Shown here: in pieces, positions 18,684 through 26,892 of the stretch
How positions within the stretch are numbered: the first letter of the stretch is position 1
How the letters are laid out: each line of letters opens with the position of its first letter
Assembly (NCBI GenBank): GCA_011391495.1
Contig: JAABQK010000017.1
Coordinates: 1-51,468, forward strand
DNA length: 51,468 nucleotides
Direction: 5' to 3'
From: Hydrogenophaga sp.
GTDB taxonomy: Bacteria; Pseudomonadota; Gammaproteobacteria; Burkholderiales; Burkholderiaceae_C
Translations under genes and position numbers: made by a program
The notes under the pieces: model-generated
Databases searched by the model: none
Seen by the model: only the letters and a program-made list of their open reading frames with translations
What the model was told of the DNA's origin: nothing

Positions 18684-19103
18684 TCAGACCATGCGGCCGG
18701 CCAGCGCACGGCGCACCGCGGGACTGGCGTGGAACGCCCCGAGCACCGACACCGACTCGATCGCGGCCAGCGCCAGTTCGGGCGGCACATCGTCGGCGAT
18801 GCGGGCCAGTCCCACGACCTGCACGCGCAGCCGCTCGCCTGTTGCCACCGCGCGCTCCAGATCGGCGCGACTCAGGTGCTGCAGACCGAGCATGAGCGTG
18901 CGGCGCGCCACCGTCTGGCGCAGCGTGTCCGCGTGGGTGGCCAGCAGGTTGCGCACCGCCGTGCGGATCAGGTCGGAGCGGTTGGAGTAGAAGCCCTCCT
19001 GCACCAGCAGATCGACCTGTCCCAGGTCCACGACCCCCAGGTTGACGGTCAGTTTTTCCGTGTCGCCGATGCGGGGCCTGGATTCAATCAACGCGCTTTC
19101 CAT
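18684..19103 (-). CDS. Ribbon-helix-helix (CopG-like) regulator
   Basis: The 139-residue product contains EKLTVNLGVVDLGQVDLLVQEGFYSNRSDLIRTAVRNLL, the beta strand plus two helices of a CopG/RHH DNA-binding domain, followed by a helical C-terminal part. No toxin gene lies beside it. It follows the flavoprotein gene by 141 nt. The start at 19103 is preferred over the upstream open frame. A perfect inverted repeat at 19118-19130 just before the start may be its own operator. Confidence 0.8.
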   Translation of the reverse strand: MESALIESRPRIGDTEKLTVNLGVVDLGQVDLLVQEGFYSNRSDLIRTAVRNLLATHADTLRQTVARRTLMLGLQHLSRADLERAVATGERLRVQVVGLARIADDVPPELALAAIESVSVLGAFHASPAVRRALAGRMV

Positions 19104-19117
19104 CTGTATTCCTTCTT

Positions 19118-19130
19118 CATGGATTCCATG
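19118..19130. promoter_or_regulatory. Palindrome just upstream of the RHH regulator gene
   Basis: CATGGA-T-TCCATG is a perfect 6+1+6 inverted repeat located 15 nt before the RHH gene start. RHH proteins often bind short palindromes and repress their own genes, so this is a plausible autoregulatory site. Not proven. Confidence 0.35.
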
Positions 19131-19194
19131 TGGATGGTATTTAAGCACGTTTGGCCGCCGGACCAGGTCTGGTTGCAACCTTCCGATGAGCGGC

Positions 19195-19230
19195 GACACC
19201 GGGGATTTCGCGTCCGCGAACGCCGGTGTC
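19195..19230. terminator. Strong hairpin between the flavoprotein and RHH genes
   Basis: GACACCGG (19195-19202) pairs with CCGGTGTC (19223-19230), and inside it TTCGCG pairs with CGCGAA. It lies 15 nt beyond the flavoprotein stop. There is no U-tract, so it may be a Rho-linked or RNA-stabilising hairpin rather than a strict intrinsic terminator. Confidence 0.45.
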
Positions 19231-19244
19231 CGGCCCGCCCAGGT

Positions 19245-20600
19245 TCAGATCCGGGCCGCGGTCTTGCCCGCTGCCAGCAGCACCGGGTCCCAGACGGGGG
19301 CAAACGGCGGCGCGTAGGAGAGATCCATGCCGGCCAGCTCCGCCACGGTCATGTCGTTCCACAGTGCGGTGGCCAGCACGTCGATGCGTTTGCCCGAGCC
19401 TTCGCCGCCGACGATCTGCGCGCCGAGCAGGCGGGCGCTGCCGCGCTGGGCAACGAGCTTGATCGTCATGGGCTGCGCACCGGGGAAGTACTGCGCCCGG
19501 CTCGACGCCTCCGTGAGGACGCCGATGGCGTCAAAACCCGCCGCGGCGGCCTCGCGTTCGGTGAGCCCGGTGCGGGCGACCTCCATCTGCTGGAACCGGG
19601 TGATCGCGGTGCCGAGCACGCCACCGAAGGCGTCGTCGCCACCGCCGATGTTGGTGCCCGCCACCCGACCCTGCTTGTTCGCATGTGTGCCCAGGGCCAC
19701 CACCATGGACCGACCCGTGAGGCGGTGGCGCGACTCGACGCAGTCGCCAGCGGCCCAGATGTGCGGCGTGTCGGTGCGCAAGTGGTCATCGACGGTGATG
19801 CCGCCGGCTTCGCCCACGCCGATGCCCGCCGCCCGCGCCAGACCGGCGTTGGGGCGCACCCCGAGGCCGATCACCACCAGGTCGGCCGGAATCGGGCCAG
19901 CCCCGGTTTCCACGGCCGTGACCCGCCCGTCGACCACGGTGAAGCCCGTGACGGCCGTGCCGAGCCGCAGATCAATGCCTGCGGCCCGCATCGCTGCGGC
20001 CACGCCAGCAGCCATGTCGGCGTCGAGGACCGCCCCCATCGGGGCATCGAGCCGTTCGACGACCGTCACATGGAGGCCGCGTTCGACCAGCCCCTCGGCC
20101 ACCTCCAGTCCGATGTAGCCGGCGCCGACCACCACGGCGCGCCGGGCGCCGGCGCCGAGCAGACGCTCCACCTCGGCCGCATCGTCGAGGGTTCGGAGTT
20201 GCAGCACACCCTGCGCATCGATGCCCGGCCACGGCGGCGAAATGCCCGATGCGCCGGTCGCGATCAGCAGCTCGTCGTAGGGTTCGGTGAACTCCCGGTC
20301 CGCCTCGAGGTCGCGCACCGTCACGCTGCCGGCCTTGGGATCGATCGCGACGACCTCATGGCGGATCCGCACGTCGATGCCCTTGGCCCGGTGCTCCTGC
20401 GGGGTCCGGGCGATCAGATCGTCCGGCGTCTTCACCAGACCGCCGATCAGGTAGGGCAGGCCGCAGGCCGCGTAGGACGTGCGCGACGAGCGCTCGAAGA
20501 CCACGATCTGCAAGGCCTCGGCCGACTGCATCCGCCGCGCCTGGGACGCCGCGGACATCCCGGCGGCGTCACCGCCGATGACCACCAGCCGCCGTGTCAT
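19245..20600 (-). CDS. CoA-disulfide reductase/NADH oxidase-like flavoprotein
   Basis: A pyridine nucleotide-disulfide oxidoreductase of 451 residues. It has an N-terminal FAD motif (VIGGDAAGMSAA, 7-18), a single redox cysteine Cys46 in SYAACGLPY (the CoADR/Nox position), an NAD(P)H motif VVVGAGYIGLEVAEGL, the second FAD segment IWAAGDCVE, and the C-terminal dimerisation domain. No rhodanese domain is fused. Family members reduce CoA disulfide, persulfides or oxygen. A membrane DUF3096 gene precedes it by 40 nt in the same orientation. Confidence 0.9.
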   Translation of the reverse strand: MTRRLVVIGGDAAGMSAASQARRMQSAEALQIVVFERSSRTSYAACGLPYLIGGLVKTPDDLIARTPQEHRAKGIDVRIRHEVVAIDPKAGSVTVRDLEADREFTEPYDELLIATGASGISPPWPGIDAQGVLQLRTLDDAAEVERLLGAGARRAVVVGAGYIGLEVAEGLVERGLHVTVVERLDAPMGAVLDADMAAGVAAAMRAAGIDLRLGTAVTGFTVVDGRVTAVETGAGPIPADLVVIGLGVRPNAGLARAAGIGVGEAGGITVDDHLRTDTPHIWAAGDCVESRHRLTGRSMVVALGTHANKQGRVAGTNIGGGDDAFGGVLGTAITRFQQMEVARTGLTEREAAAAGFDAIGVLTEASSRAQYFPGAQPMTIKLVAQRGSARLLGAQIVGGEGSGKRIDVLATALWNDMTVAELAGMDLSYAPPFAPVWDPVLLAAGKTAARI

Positions 20601-20640
20601 GAAGCCTCCTGGGGTCGCATCGGATCGGGGTTCATGCCCG

Positions 20641-20793
20641 TTACCGCAGGTGGAGCCCGGAACCGAACAGGCCCAGCAGGCCCATGACGATCAGGTAGAT
20701 AGCCACGATGTAATTCAGCAGACGGGGCACCACGAGGATGAGGATGCCCGCAATGAGCGACATCAGGGGGCCGATGCTCAGGTTCAGATTCAT
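20641..20793 (-). CDS. DUF3096 small membrane protein
   Basis: The 50-residue product MNLNLSIGPLMSLIAGILIL.. has two hydrophobic segments (about 8-23 and 27-46) separated by PRLLNY, which matches the DUF3096 family of short inner-membrane proteins of unknown role. It lies at the end of a much longer open frame, but the membrane pattern and homologue length fix the ATG at 20793. It is followed by the flavoprotein gene after 40 nt. Confidence 0.8.
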   Translation of the reverse strand: MNLNLSIGPLMSLIAGILILVVPRLLNYIVAIYLIVMGLLGLFGSGLHLR

Positions 20794-21123
20794 GATGTGT
20801 GTCCTGGTTGGAGGGAAAACAGCGCGGGGCCTGCAGCGAGACGCCCGCATCACAGTATGCAAGGATCGGCTTGCGCGTGGCGCCCGTCTGTACGACAGCG
20901 CACCCACGAAGGCAGGCGGCCTGCACACGCACAGCCACGGGTAAACCCTTGCTTGACAGGGCCCAGCCCGCGATCGAAGGTGCAAGTCTGTTTTGTCCCC
21001 GCGGAGCCCGCCATGCACACCTGTCAGCCGCAGCGCCTCGCCACCGTGATGCCGTTGAACAGCGGGGGTGCCCGTGCGCCGTGCACCTTGTGGCCCGAGC
21101 CACGCCAGTGAAACGGACGCGCC
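20794..21123. other. 330-bp divergent intergenic region upstream of the TIR gene
   Basis: No gene is recognised. A perfect -35-like TTGACA occurs at 20953-20958 on the plus strand, but no acceptable -10 follows at 16-18 nt. The region must contain the promoter of the TIR gene and that of DUF3096. Confidence 0.5.
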
Positions 21124-22038
21124 ATGCGGATCTTCATCAGCCATGCCTGGGAGGACAAGCCGCTGGCGAAGGAACTGGCCGCGCTGACCGACTTCGTGGA
21201 CGCCTGGGTGGACGAACGTGAACTGATGGGCGGCCAGAACCTGGACCCGACCATCATCCGGGCGATAGAAGACAGCCATGTCTTCCTGGTGCTGCTGAGC
21301 CGGATCTCGATCGCCAAGGCCTGGGTCGCGAAGGAAGTGGAGTGGGCACTGGACCGCGAAGCCGGGAAGGACCGCGTGTTCGTGTTGCCGGTGCTCATCG
21401 ACAGCGGCATCGACTTGGCTGCCTGCGCGCCGCCTTTTGCGCAGTTCGCCGAGCGCCTGTACATCGACGCGAGCGACCGCAGCGAGGCCGGAAAGGACAA
21501 GGCCCGCGCGGCGATCACGAACACGCTGTTCCACTGGGCGAGCGACTGGCTGGAGAAGATGGAGCCCAGGGGCGACAGCAACCACCGCTTTGCCGAGGCG
21601 CTGGAGGCCGATCTGGCGGAGTTCCAGACGCGGCTGTTTGCGGTGAAGGCCGCGCTGGCCTGGCCGCTGCCCACGCTGGTGCAGGACGACGCGGTGGCGC
21701 ACCTGGTGAAGGTGAAGGACGACTACAACGCCTGCACCGAGCGCTTCATGCCGCGGCTGACGGAGGCGGACGGCGAGATCCGGTGGCGCTTTGGCGTGTC
21801 GGCGCAGCGCGGCTTTGCACGGCTGGTCACCTTCATCCGCAACGAGGTGTTCCACGGCGCGGCGTTTGCGCTGAACGATGTGATCGAGTCCATCAACGCG
21901 TACGACTCGGTGCTGAGCCAGGACGCCGCCGCCCTGGCCGCAGCCGAGCAGCGGCGCTCCGCGCGCGTGGCGGCGCTGGAACCGGTGATGGCCGAGCTGG
22001 TGGAGCGCACGGCCGACTACCTGGATACGCTGCGATGA
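21124..22038 (+). CDS. TIR-domain protein
   Basis: The 304-residue product has an N-terminal TIR domain (1 to about 130): strand RIFISHAWED, a DERELMGGQNLDPTI segment for the BB-loop region, HVFLVLLS, and the AWVAKEVEWAL helix in which Glu71 is the candidate NADase catalytic residue. Residues about 145-304 are helical with no recognised family. Bacterial TIR proteins often make or consume NAD-derived signals in phage defence or interbacterial conflict. No Thoeris ThsA partner is nearby. Its stop overlaps by 4 nt the start of the next gene, which implies linked expression. Confidence 0.85.
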   Translation: MRIFISHAWEDKPLAKELAALTDFVDAWVDERELMGGQNLDPTIIRAIEDSHVFLVLLSRISIAKAWVAKEVEWALDREAGKDRVFVLPVLIDSGIDLAACAPPFAQFAERLYIDASDRSEAGKDKARAAITNTLFHWASDWLEKMEPRGDSNHRFAEALEADLAEFQTRLFAVKAALAWPLPTLVQDDAVAHLVKVKDDYNACTERFMPRLTEADGEIRWRFGVSAQRGFARLVTFIRNEVFHGAAFALNDVIESINAYDSVLSQDAAALAAAEQRRSARVAALEPVMAELVERTADYLDTLR

Positions 22039-23192
22039 CCGCCCTGCCCCGCCGTTGGGCTGCGCTGCTGTGTGCCGCGCTGTGGCACACCAGCGCCGCG
22101 CTGGCCGTGGACTCGGAGCCGGTGCCGGTGCCGCTCACGCGCCTCAGCCTGGGTGACATCGGTGGCTGGATCGAGGTGAACGTGCAGGTGAACGGCCAGC
22201 CCGGGCGCTGGCTGATTGACACCGGCAGCACGCGGCACATCGTCTCCAGCGCCTTCACTGAACGGCACGGCCTGGCGTCGCGTGCGAGCGTGCGGGCACA
22301 CACGGCGCTCGGTCCGGTGCAGGGCGCCGAGGTGGCGCTGCCTCCGTTGCACATCGGCACCCACACGCACGCGGGGCAAACCGCCGTGCGGCTGGACGAC
22401 CTGCGCGGGCTGGTGGGCGCCGCGGGCGAGGGGCTGGACGGCGTGCTCGGTGTGACGCTGCTCGCGGGGGTGTCGCTGGACCTGGACCTGCAGAGCTGGA
22501 CGCTCGCCATCACCGCCCAGCCGCCCGGCAGCGCACCCGCCGACTGCCCCGCCGGCACGCTGGCGCTGCCGCTGGGCACGCACCGCGGCCTGCCTGTCAT
22601 TGAGCTGCGCATCAACGGCGGGCCGGCCGAGGCGCTGCTGCTGGACACGGGCAATCCGGCGGCGGTGGTGCGCATCGTGGCGGACGAGGCGGATGCCACC
22701 GGATCCGGCCTGCCGCTCTCGGGCGGTGCGCGGCTGGCGCTGGCTTCGCGGGTGGCGGTGGCCGCCTGGCAGCGCGCGGACGTGCCGGTGCTGCGGCTGC
22801 GTGCGCCGGGCCTGCAGCGTGCGCTGGCGCCGCGCATCGCCGGGCTGGCGGGCACGGCCTTGCTCGATGGCACGCGCTGGCAAATCCAGCTGGACCAGCG
22901 GCGCGCCTGCGTGGCACCCAACCCGACCGGCCTGCCCGGCGGCTTTGGGCTCACGCTGGTGCAACGCGAGGGCGCACTGTTCATCGACACCGTACTGCCC
23001 GGCGGGCCGGCGCAGGCCGCGGGCTTGCGCGCGGGCGATGCCGTGCAGCGCTGGGCCGGTGGCCCAGCCATGGGTCCGCTGCGCGAACTGTGGGCGCGTG
23101 TGCAGGGGCAGGACGAGATCGAAGTGCAGGCAGGCGCAGACGCCCGCGTACTGCGGCTGCGGCGCGCGCACTTTCTGCCGCGCCTGCCCTGA
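22035..23192 (+). CDS. Secreted retropepsin-like aspartic protease with two DTG motifs and a PDZ domain
   Basis: The 385-residue product begins with a signal sequence (about 1-25, LCAALWHTSAALA). A first aspartic protease lobe has WLIDTGS (DTG 62-64) and a second has LLLDTGN (DTG 204-206), so both catalytic aspartates lie in one chain. A PDZ domain follows (about 303-380, GLTLVQREGALFIDTVLPGG). Related single-lobe proteases act in the periplasm. The start ATG overlaps the TIR stop as ATGA. The frame is also open upstream inside the TIR gene, but the signal peptide fixes this start. The substrate is unknown. Confidence 0.88.
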   Translation: MTALPRRWAALLCAALWHTSAALAVDSEPVPVPLTRLSLGDIGGWIEVNVQVNGQPGRWLIDTGSTRHIVSSAFTERHGLASRASVRAHTALGPVQGAEVALPPLHIGTHTHAGQTAVRLDDLRGLVGAAGEGLDGVLGVTLLAGVSLDLDLQSWTLAITAQPPGSAPADCPAGTLALPLGTHRGLPVIELRINGGPAEALLLDTGNPAAVVRIVADEADATGSGLPLSGGARLALASRVAVAAWQRADVPVLRLRAPGLQRALAPRIAGLAGTALLDGTRWQIQLDQRRACVAPNPTGLPGGFGLTLVQREGALFIDTVLPGGPAQAAGLRAGDAVQRWAGGPAMGPLRELWARVQGQDEIEVQAGADARVLRLRRAHFLPRLP

Positions 23193-23198
23193 GGCGAC

Positions 23199-23966
23199 TC
23201 AGGAGCACGGTGTACCGGGAATGCCCAGCGGATCGGGCTTGCGGGTGAGCGTCAGGCTTTGACCCGTGGCGTTCAGCAGCTTGAGCGTGGCGCCGCCCAC
23301 GAACTCGACCTCGCGGAACATCAGGGCGGTGTCAACCGCGTTGCGCAGTTCGGCGATGGTGGGCCGCGCGAGCGTGGTGGTGTTGAAGCCGGTCATGGTG
23401 CCGGTGAAGCGGACCTTGGACGCGGTGTTGGACAGGTCACAACCGGTGGCGTTGTTCAGGTCGCTGCTGTTGTTGTCCACCGAGAACGGACCTTCAAACT
23501 TCAGCGTCATCTGGCCGTTGTCGCTGACCCACACGCCGGTCTGCAGGCGCACGTCGACCCGGGAGTTGAAGTAGCTGCGCGCGGGTTGGGCTCCGATGGC
23601 AACCGCATCGAAACGGCGCAGATCAACAAAGCTGCCCTCAAGGCAGGCGGCCGTCGCACCGGGCAGACGAAGCGAAAGCTTGCCGTTGTCGAGTGTGCCC
23701 GGCACGTCCAGGCTGGCCCCGCACACACCCGAGACCGAACCGACATTGGCCGTGACGTTGAGCTGGGACAGGAACACCTGCTCGTCTTCCGTGGGCGCCG
23801 TGAAGGAAATGGTTTCACCGCCGCCGGCGTCCCACTGGCCGGCGAGCGGGGTGACGATCTGCAGCAGCGCGAAGATCTCGCCGCCACCACACGCGGCCAG
23901 CAGAGCAGCCGTCAACACGCCACCGGAAACCTGGCGGGCCACCCGCCTCGCTGATGTCTGAGCCAT
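23199..23966 (-). CDS. Putative lipoprotein of unknown function
   Basis: The 255-residue product has a lipobox-type signal (TAALLAAC followed by GGG), predicting lipid attachment at the cysteine. The mature part is beta-rich, with paired cysteines (VCGASL, AACLEG, TGCDLS and the final PCS). No family was recognised. An in-frame ATG five codons earlier exists, but AGGAG sits just before the ATG at 23966. It converges on the protease gene with a 6-nt gap. Confidence 0.8.
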   Translation of the reverse strand: MAQTSARRVARQVSGGVLTAALLAACGGGEIFALLQIVTPLAGQWDAGGGETISFTAPTEDEQVFLSQLNVTANVGSVSGVCGASLDVPGTLDNGKLSLRLPGATAACLEGSFVDLRRFDAVAIGAQPARSYFNSRVDVRLQTGVWVSDNGQMTLKFEGPFSVDNNSSDLNNATGCDLSNTASKVRFTGTMTGFNTTTLARPTIAELRNAVDTALMFREVEFVGGATLKLLNATGQSLTLTRKPDPLGIPGTPCS

Positions 23967-24093
23967 GGTGTTCTCCTGCATTGCCTGACGCGGCCCGATG
24001 GAGTGAAGCCCCTGGCCGCAAGGGGAACGGGCATCTTATGCCTGCACGCGGGCGTGTGGAAGACCGGTCATCCCCCCGGCGGGCCGGCGTCCT

Positions 24094-24798
24094 TCAAACA
24101 GGGGGGGGTTCGATCACGGTCACATCGCCCCAGGCCGGTGACGCCTGGCTGCCGATCACCAGCAGGCGCACCGGGTGCGCGAACGTTCCGCTGCGCGCCG
24201 CCAGCAGGCTGATGCGCTTCTGCAGGGCAGCGGCGGGCAGGTGCAGCGCCACCAGCAGCGTGGCCCGCCGTGCGACGGGTTCGTCCACCAGGTAGCCGCT
24301 GTCCCACGGGTCGACCGGCTGGCGCGCAAACCACCAGGTGGCGTCGTGCAGCTTCACGCGCAGGCGAAGCAGCAGGCGAGCCACCGCGCTGCCCAGGGCA
24401 TTCAGCTGGTCGCTGCCGTCGATGTGCCGGGAGAAGGCTTTGGCCAGCGCGGGAAGGTCCGCTTCGGGCGCGCCGTTCAACACGGCCACGGTGAAGCGCT
24501 GGTCCACGCGCGGCCGGGCTCCCGGTCGCCCGAACGGGCAACGCCCGTCGCCCGCGCCTTCAAAACACCAGGCTTGCAGGCGACCCCAGGCCGCACGCTG
24601 CGGAGCCCCGACCGGCTCCGGCCCCGGCTCGACAGGCGGCGCCACGCGCAAGGCCTCGCGGTCGTAGCGGGAGTTGAGTGTGGGGACGACACGGCCTGCC
24701 ACCACCAGCCCGGCCAGGGCCAATGCCATGCCTGCGGCGACGAGCCGGGTCGCCACCGTGCCCGGGCGCACCGCCCTGGCCTGCTGTTTTTGAACCAT
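24094..24798 (-). CDS. Hypothetical membrane-anchored protein
   Basis: The 234-residue product has an N-terminal membrane anchor (about 18-38, VAAGMALALAGLVVAGRVV) and a soluble C-terminal part rich in Leu and Arg. That part includes DPWDSGYLVDEPVARRATLLVALHLP, which could be a structured domain. No family was recognised. The start at 24798 (MVQKQQARAV) is the best ATG; the frame is open 28 codons earlier. The coding end passes through an eight-G run at about 24101, a place where sequencing errors would shift the frame. Confidence 0.6.
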   Translation of the reverse strand: MVQKQQARAVRPGTVATRLVAAGMALALAGLVVAGRVVPTLNSRYDREALRVAPPVEPGPEPVGAPQRAAWGRLQAWCFEGAGDGRCPFGRPGARPRVDQRFTVAVLNGAPEADLPALAKAFSRHIDGSDQLNALGSAVARLLLRLRVKLHDATWWFARQPVDPWDSGYLVDEPVARRATLLVALHLPAAALQKRISLLAARSGTFAHPVRLLVIGSQASPAWGDVTVIEPPPV

Positions 24799-24938
24799 GG
24801 CTGGGATCCCGTCCGTCACACCGACCGTGGTGCCGTGCCCAAGATGGTATCGGCCCGGCTTTCGTCTTGACCGGCCGGGCACCGCGGTGAAGAATGAAAC
24901 GCCCCTGCCATCGGCCTTGAAAGAAAAGAAGCCTGCCC

Positions 24939-25631
24939 ATGAACCCGCCCCTGGAACTACTGCTTCGCCTGCCGGTGGACGGCGTGCGCATTGAAGGCCT
25001 GCTGTCGCTGCCCGCCGCGGCGCAAGGCCTGGTGCTGTTTGCGCACGGCAGTGGGAGCAGCCGGCACAGCCCGCGCAACAACTTCGTGGCGCAGGTGCTG
25101 CGTGAACGGGGCATGGGCACGCTGCTGATGGACCTGCTCACGCCCGAGGAAGACCAGGACCACGCGACCCGGTTTGACATCGACTTGCTGACGCAGCGTC
25201 TGCTGGCGGCCACGCAGTGGTTGCAGCAGGACCCGGCCACACGCGCCTTGCCCATCGGCTGCTTTGGCGCCAGCACCGGCGCGGCCGCCGCGCTGCGGGC
25301 AGCGGCCGAGCTGGGGACCGGCATGGGCGCGGTGGTCTCGCGGGGCGGCCGGCCCGACCTGGCGGGAGCGCACGCGCTGGCAAGGGTGACCTGCCCCACA
25401 CTGCTGCTGGTGGGCAGCCGGGACGAGGATGTGCTGGAGCTGAACCGGCAGGCCGCGTCGCACCTGCGCTGCCTGCACAGCCTCACGGTGATTCCGGGTG
25501 CGACGCACCTGTTCGAAGAGCCCGGCACGCTGGAGGCGGTGGCCCGGCTGGCGGCCGACTGGTTCGAACAGCACCTGCCTGCGCGGGACCGGCCCGATGC
25601 CGTGAGCCTCAGCCCCCAAGCAGCCGGATGA
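24939..25631 (+). CDS. Alpha/beta hydrolase (dienelactone hydrolase-like)
   Basis: A 230-residue cytoplasmic hydrolase. The oxyanion segment FAHGSGSSRHSPRN, the nucleophile elbow GASTG, Asp in LLVGSRDEDV, and His in GATHLFEEPG complete the triad. Such small hydrolases are often found beside phosphoribosyltransferase genes, as here. The last 23 nt overlap, tail to tail, the phosphoribosyltransferase gene on the other strand. Confidence 0.88.
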   Translation: MNPPLELLLRLPVDGVRIEGLLSLPAAAQGLVLFAHGSGSSRHSPRNNFVAQVLRERGMGTLLMDLLTPEEDQDHATRFDIDLLTQRLLAATQWLQQDPATRALPIGCFGASTGAAAALRAAAELGTGMGAVVSRGGRPDLAGAHALARVTCPTLLLVGSRDEDVLELNRQAASHLRCLHSLTVIPGATHLFEEPGTLEAVARLAADWFEQHLPARDRPDAVSLSPQAAG

Positions 25632-26229
25632 CCTCGTCGTCTTCCACCTGCGGAAAGTGGCGGTAGAACTGGCCCACCGCCTGGAAACCGACCGGCGCGT
25701 GCAGACAGACCACCTCGTCGGCCATGGCGCGGATCTTCTCCAGCGCTTCGGGCGATGACACCGGAATCGCGCAGACCAGCCGGGCCGGGTGTTGCCGGCG
25801 CAGGCTGTGCAGGGCCGAGATCATGGTGGCGCCGGTGGCCAGGCCGTCGTCGACCACGATGACGACGCGCCCGGCCGGGTCAATCGGCGGGCGGATCGGC
25901 GAGTACTGCACGCGCCGCGAACGGATGGTTTCCAGCTGCTGGTGTTTTTCTTCGGCGATGTAGTCCTGATCGGCACCCACTTCCGCGGCGTAGGGCGCGA
26001 TGTAACTCCAGCCGCTTTCGTCGACCGAGCCGATCGCCACCTCGGGCGAGTAGGGCGCGCGCAGCTTGCGCACCAGCACCACGTCCATCTCGCCGTCCAG
26101 CAGCTCGGCCAGCCGCCTGCCCATGGGCACGGCGCCGCGCGGGATCGCCAGGATCAGGGGGTTCTGGCCGCGGAAGCCGGCCAGTCGGGTCGCCAGCTGG
26201 CGGGCGGCGTCATCTCTATCCTGGAACAT
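25609..26229 (-). CDS. Phosphoribosyltransferase
   Basis: The 206-residue product has the type I PRTase fold, with the PRPP loop VVIVVDDGLATGATM (122-136) and AIPRGAVPMGRRLAELL near the N-terminus. The base or acceptor is not clear; this group is widespread beside dienelactone hydrolase-like genes. It follows another PRTase by 30 nt, so the two are likely in one transcript. Confidence 0.88.
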   Translation of the reverse strand: MFQDRDDAARQLATRLAGFRGQNPLILAIPRGAVPMGRRLAELLDGEMDVVLVRKLRAPYSPEVAIGSVDESGWSYIAPYAAEVGADQDYIAEEKHQQLETIRSRRVQYSPIRPPIDPAGRVVIVVDDGLATGATMISALHSLRRQHPARLVCAIPVSSPEALEKIRAMADEVVCLHAPVGFQAVGQFYRHFPQVEDDEVIRLLGG

Positions 26230-26259
26230 GGTGTGTCCTCCTGCGGAATTCGGTGGGCT

Positions 26260-26826
26260 TCAGGTTTCGCGCATCGGCTGCAGCAGCTGAAGGCTGAAGT
26301 CGGGCTCGTACGGCGGTACATGGCAATCGATGATGTCGGCGGGCGCGATCTCCAGCCGCACGCCCACCACATCGGCACGCACCGGCAGCGTGGTCACGCC
26401 ACGGTCGGCCAGCACCGCCACGCGAATGGCAACCGGCCGCTTGCGCGCCAGGTACGCCACCACCTTCAGCAGGGAGTGGCCGCGGTACAGCACATCGTCC
26501 ACCACCAGCAGGGTGTGGCCGCTCAGGTCCAGCGCCGCGTGGCCGGCCTCTTCGGTCAGCTGGGTGTCGGGGTAGAGCAGCGTGAGGTCGTCGGCATAGC
26601 GTTTGACCGACAGGTCCAGGCGCAGCGGCGGCGCCAGCCCGTGCTGCTGCACCAGGCGCTCGGTCAGCCGGTCGGCCAGCGGTGCACCCCGGCGCAGCAC
26701 GCCCACCACAGCCAGCGGGCCACACCCCTGCAGCAGGCTGGCCGCTTGCTGCGCCATGCGGTCCAGAACCGCATCCAGCCCGGTGCTGTCGTACAGGCAG
26801 GTTCGTGGTCCGGATGCTTCGCTCAT
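26260..26826 (-). CDS. PyrR-like/hypoxanthine-type phosphoribosyltransferase
   Basis: The 188-residue product resembles the PyrR/Hpt group: VVGVLRRGAPLADRLTERL, RYADDLTLLYPDTQ, the PRPP loop LLVVDDVLYRGHSLLK (107-121), and VLADRGVTTLPVRADVVGV, which matches the PyrR flavour closely. PyrR is a uracil PRTase and an RNA-binding regulator in Gram-positives; here no pyr genes flank it, so a regulatory role is only a possibility. The ATG at 26826 is preferred over the longer frame. Confidence 0.82.
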   Translation of the reverse strand: MSEASGPRTCLYDSTGLDAVLDRMAQQAASLLQGCGPLAVVGVLRRGAPLADRLTERLVQQHGLAPPLRLDLSVKRYADDLTLLYPDTQLTEEAGHAALDLSGHTLLVVDDVLYRGHSLLKVVAYLARKRPVAIRVAVLADRGVTTLPVRADVVGVRLEIAPADIIDCHVPPYEPDFSLQLLQPMRET

Positions 26827-26892
26827 GAGGCTTTCAGGTGGTGGGTTCGGCAGCAGGGCCATGGGATCTGCGAAGACCTCACTGTAGGTGGC

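Noticed and set aside
20953..20958. TTGACA as promoter of the TIR gene
   Set aside because: No usable -10 element stands 16-18 nt downstream, so it is only noted.
21124..22038. Thoeris or CBASS system around the TIR gene
   Set aside because: No ThsA (SLOG/Sir2), cyclase or CD-NTase gene is adjacent; the partner is a secreted protease.
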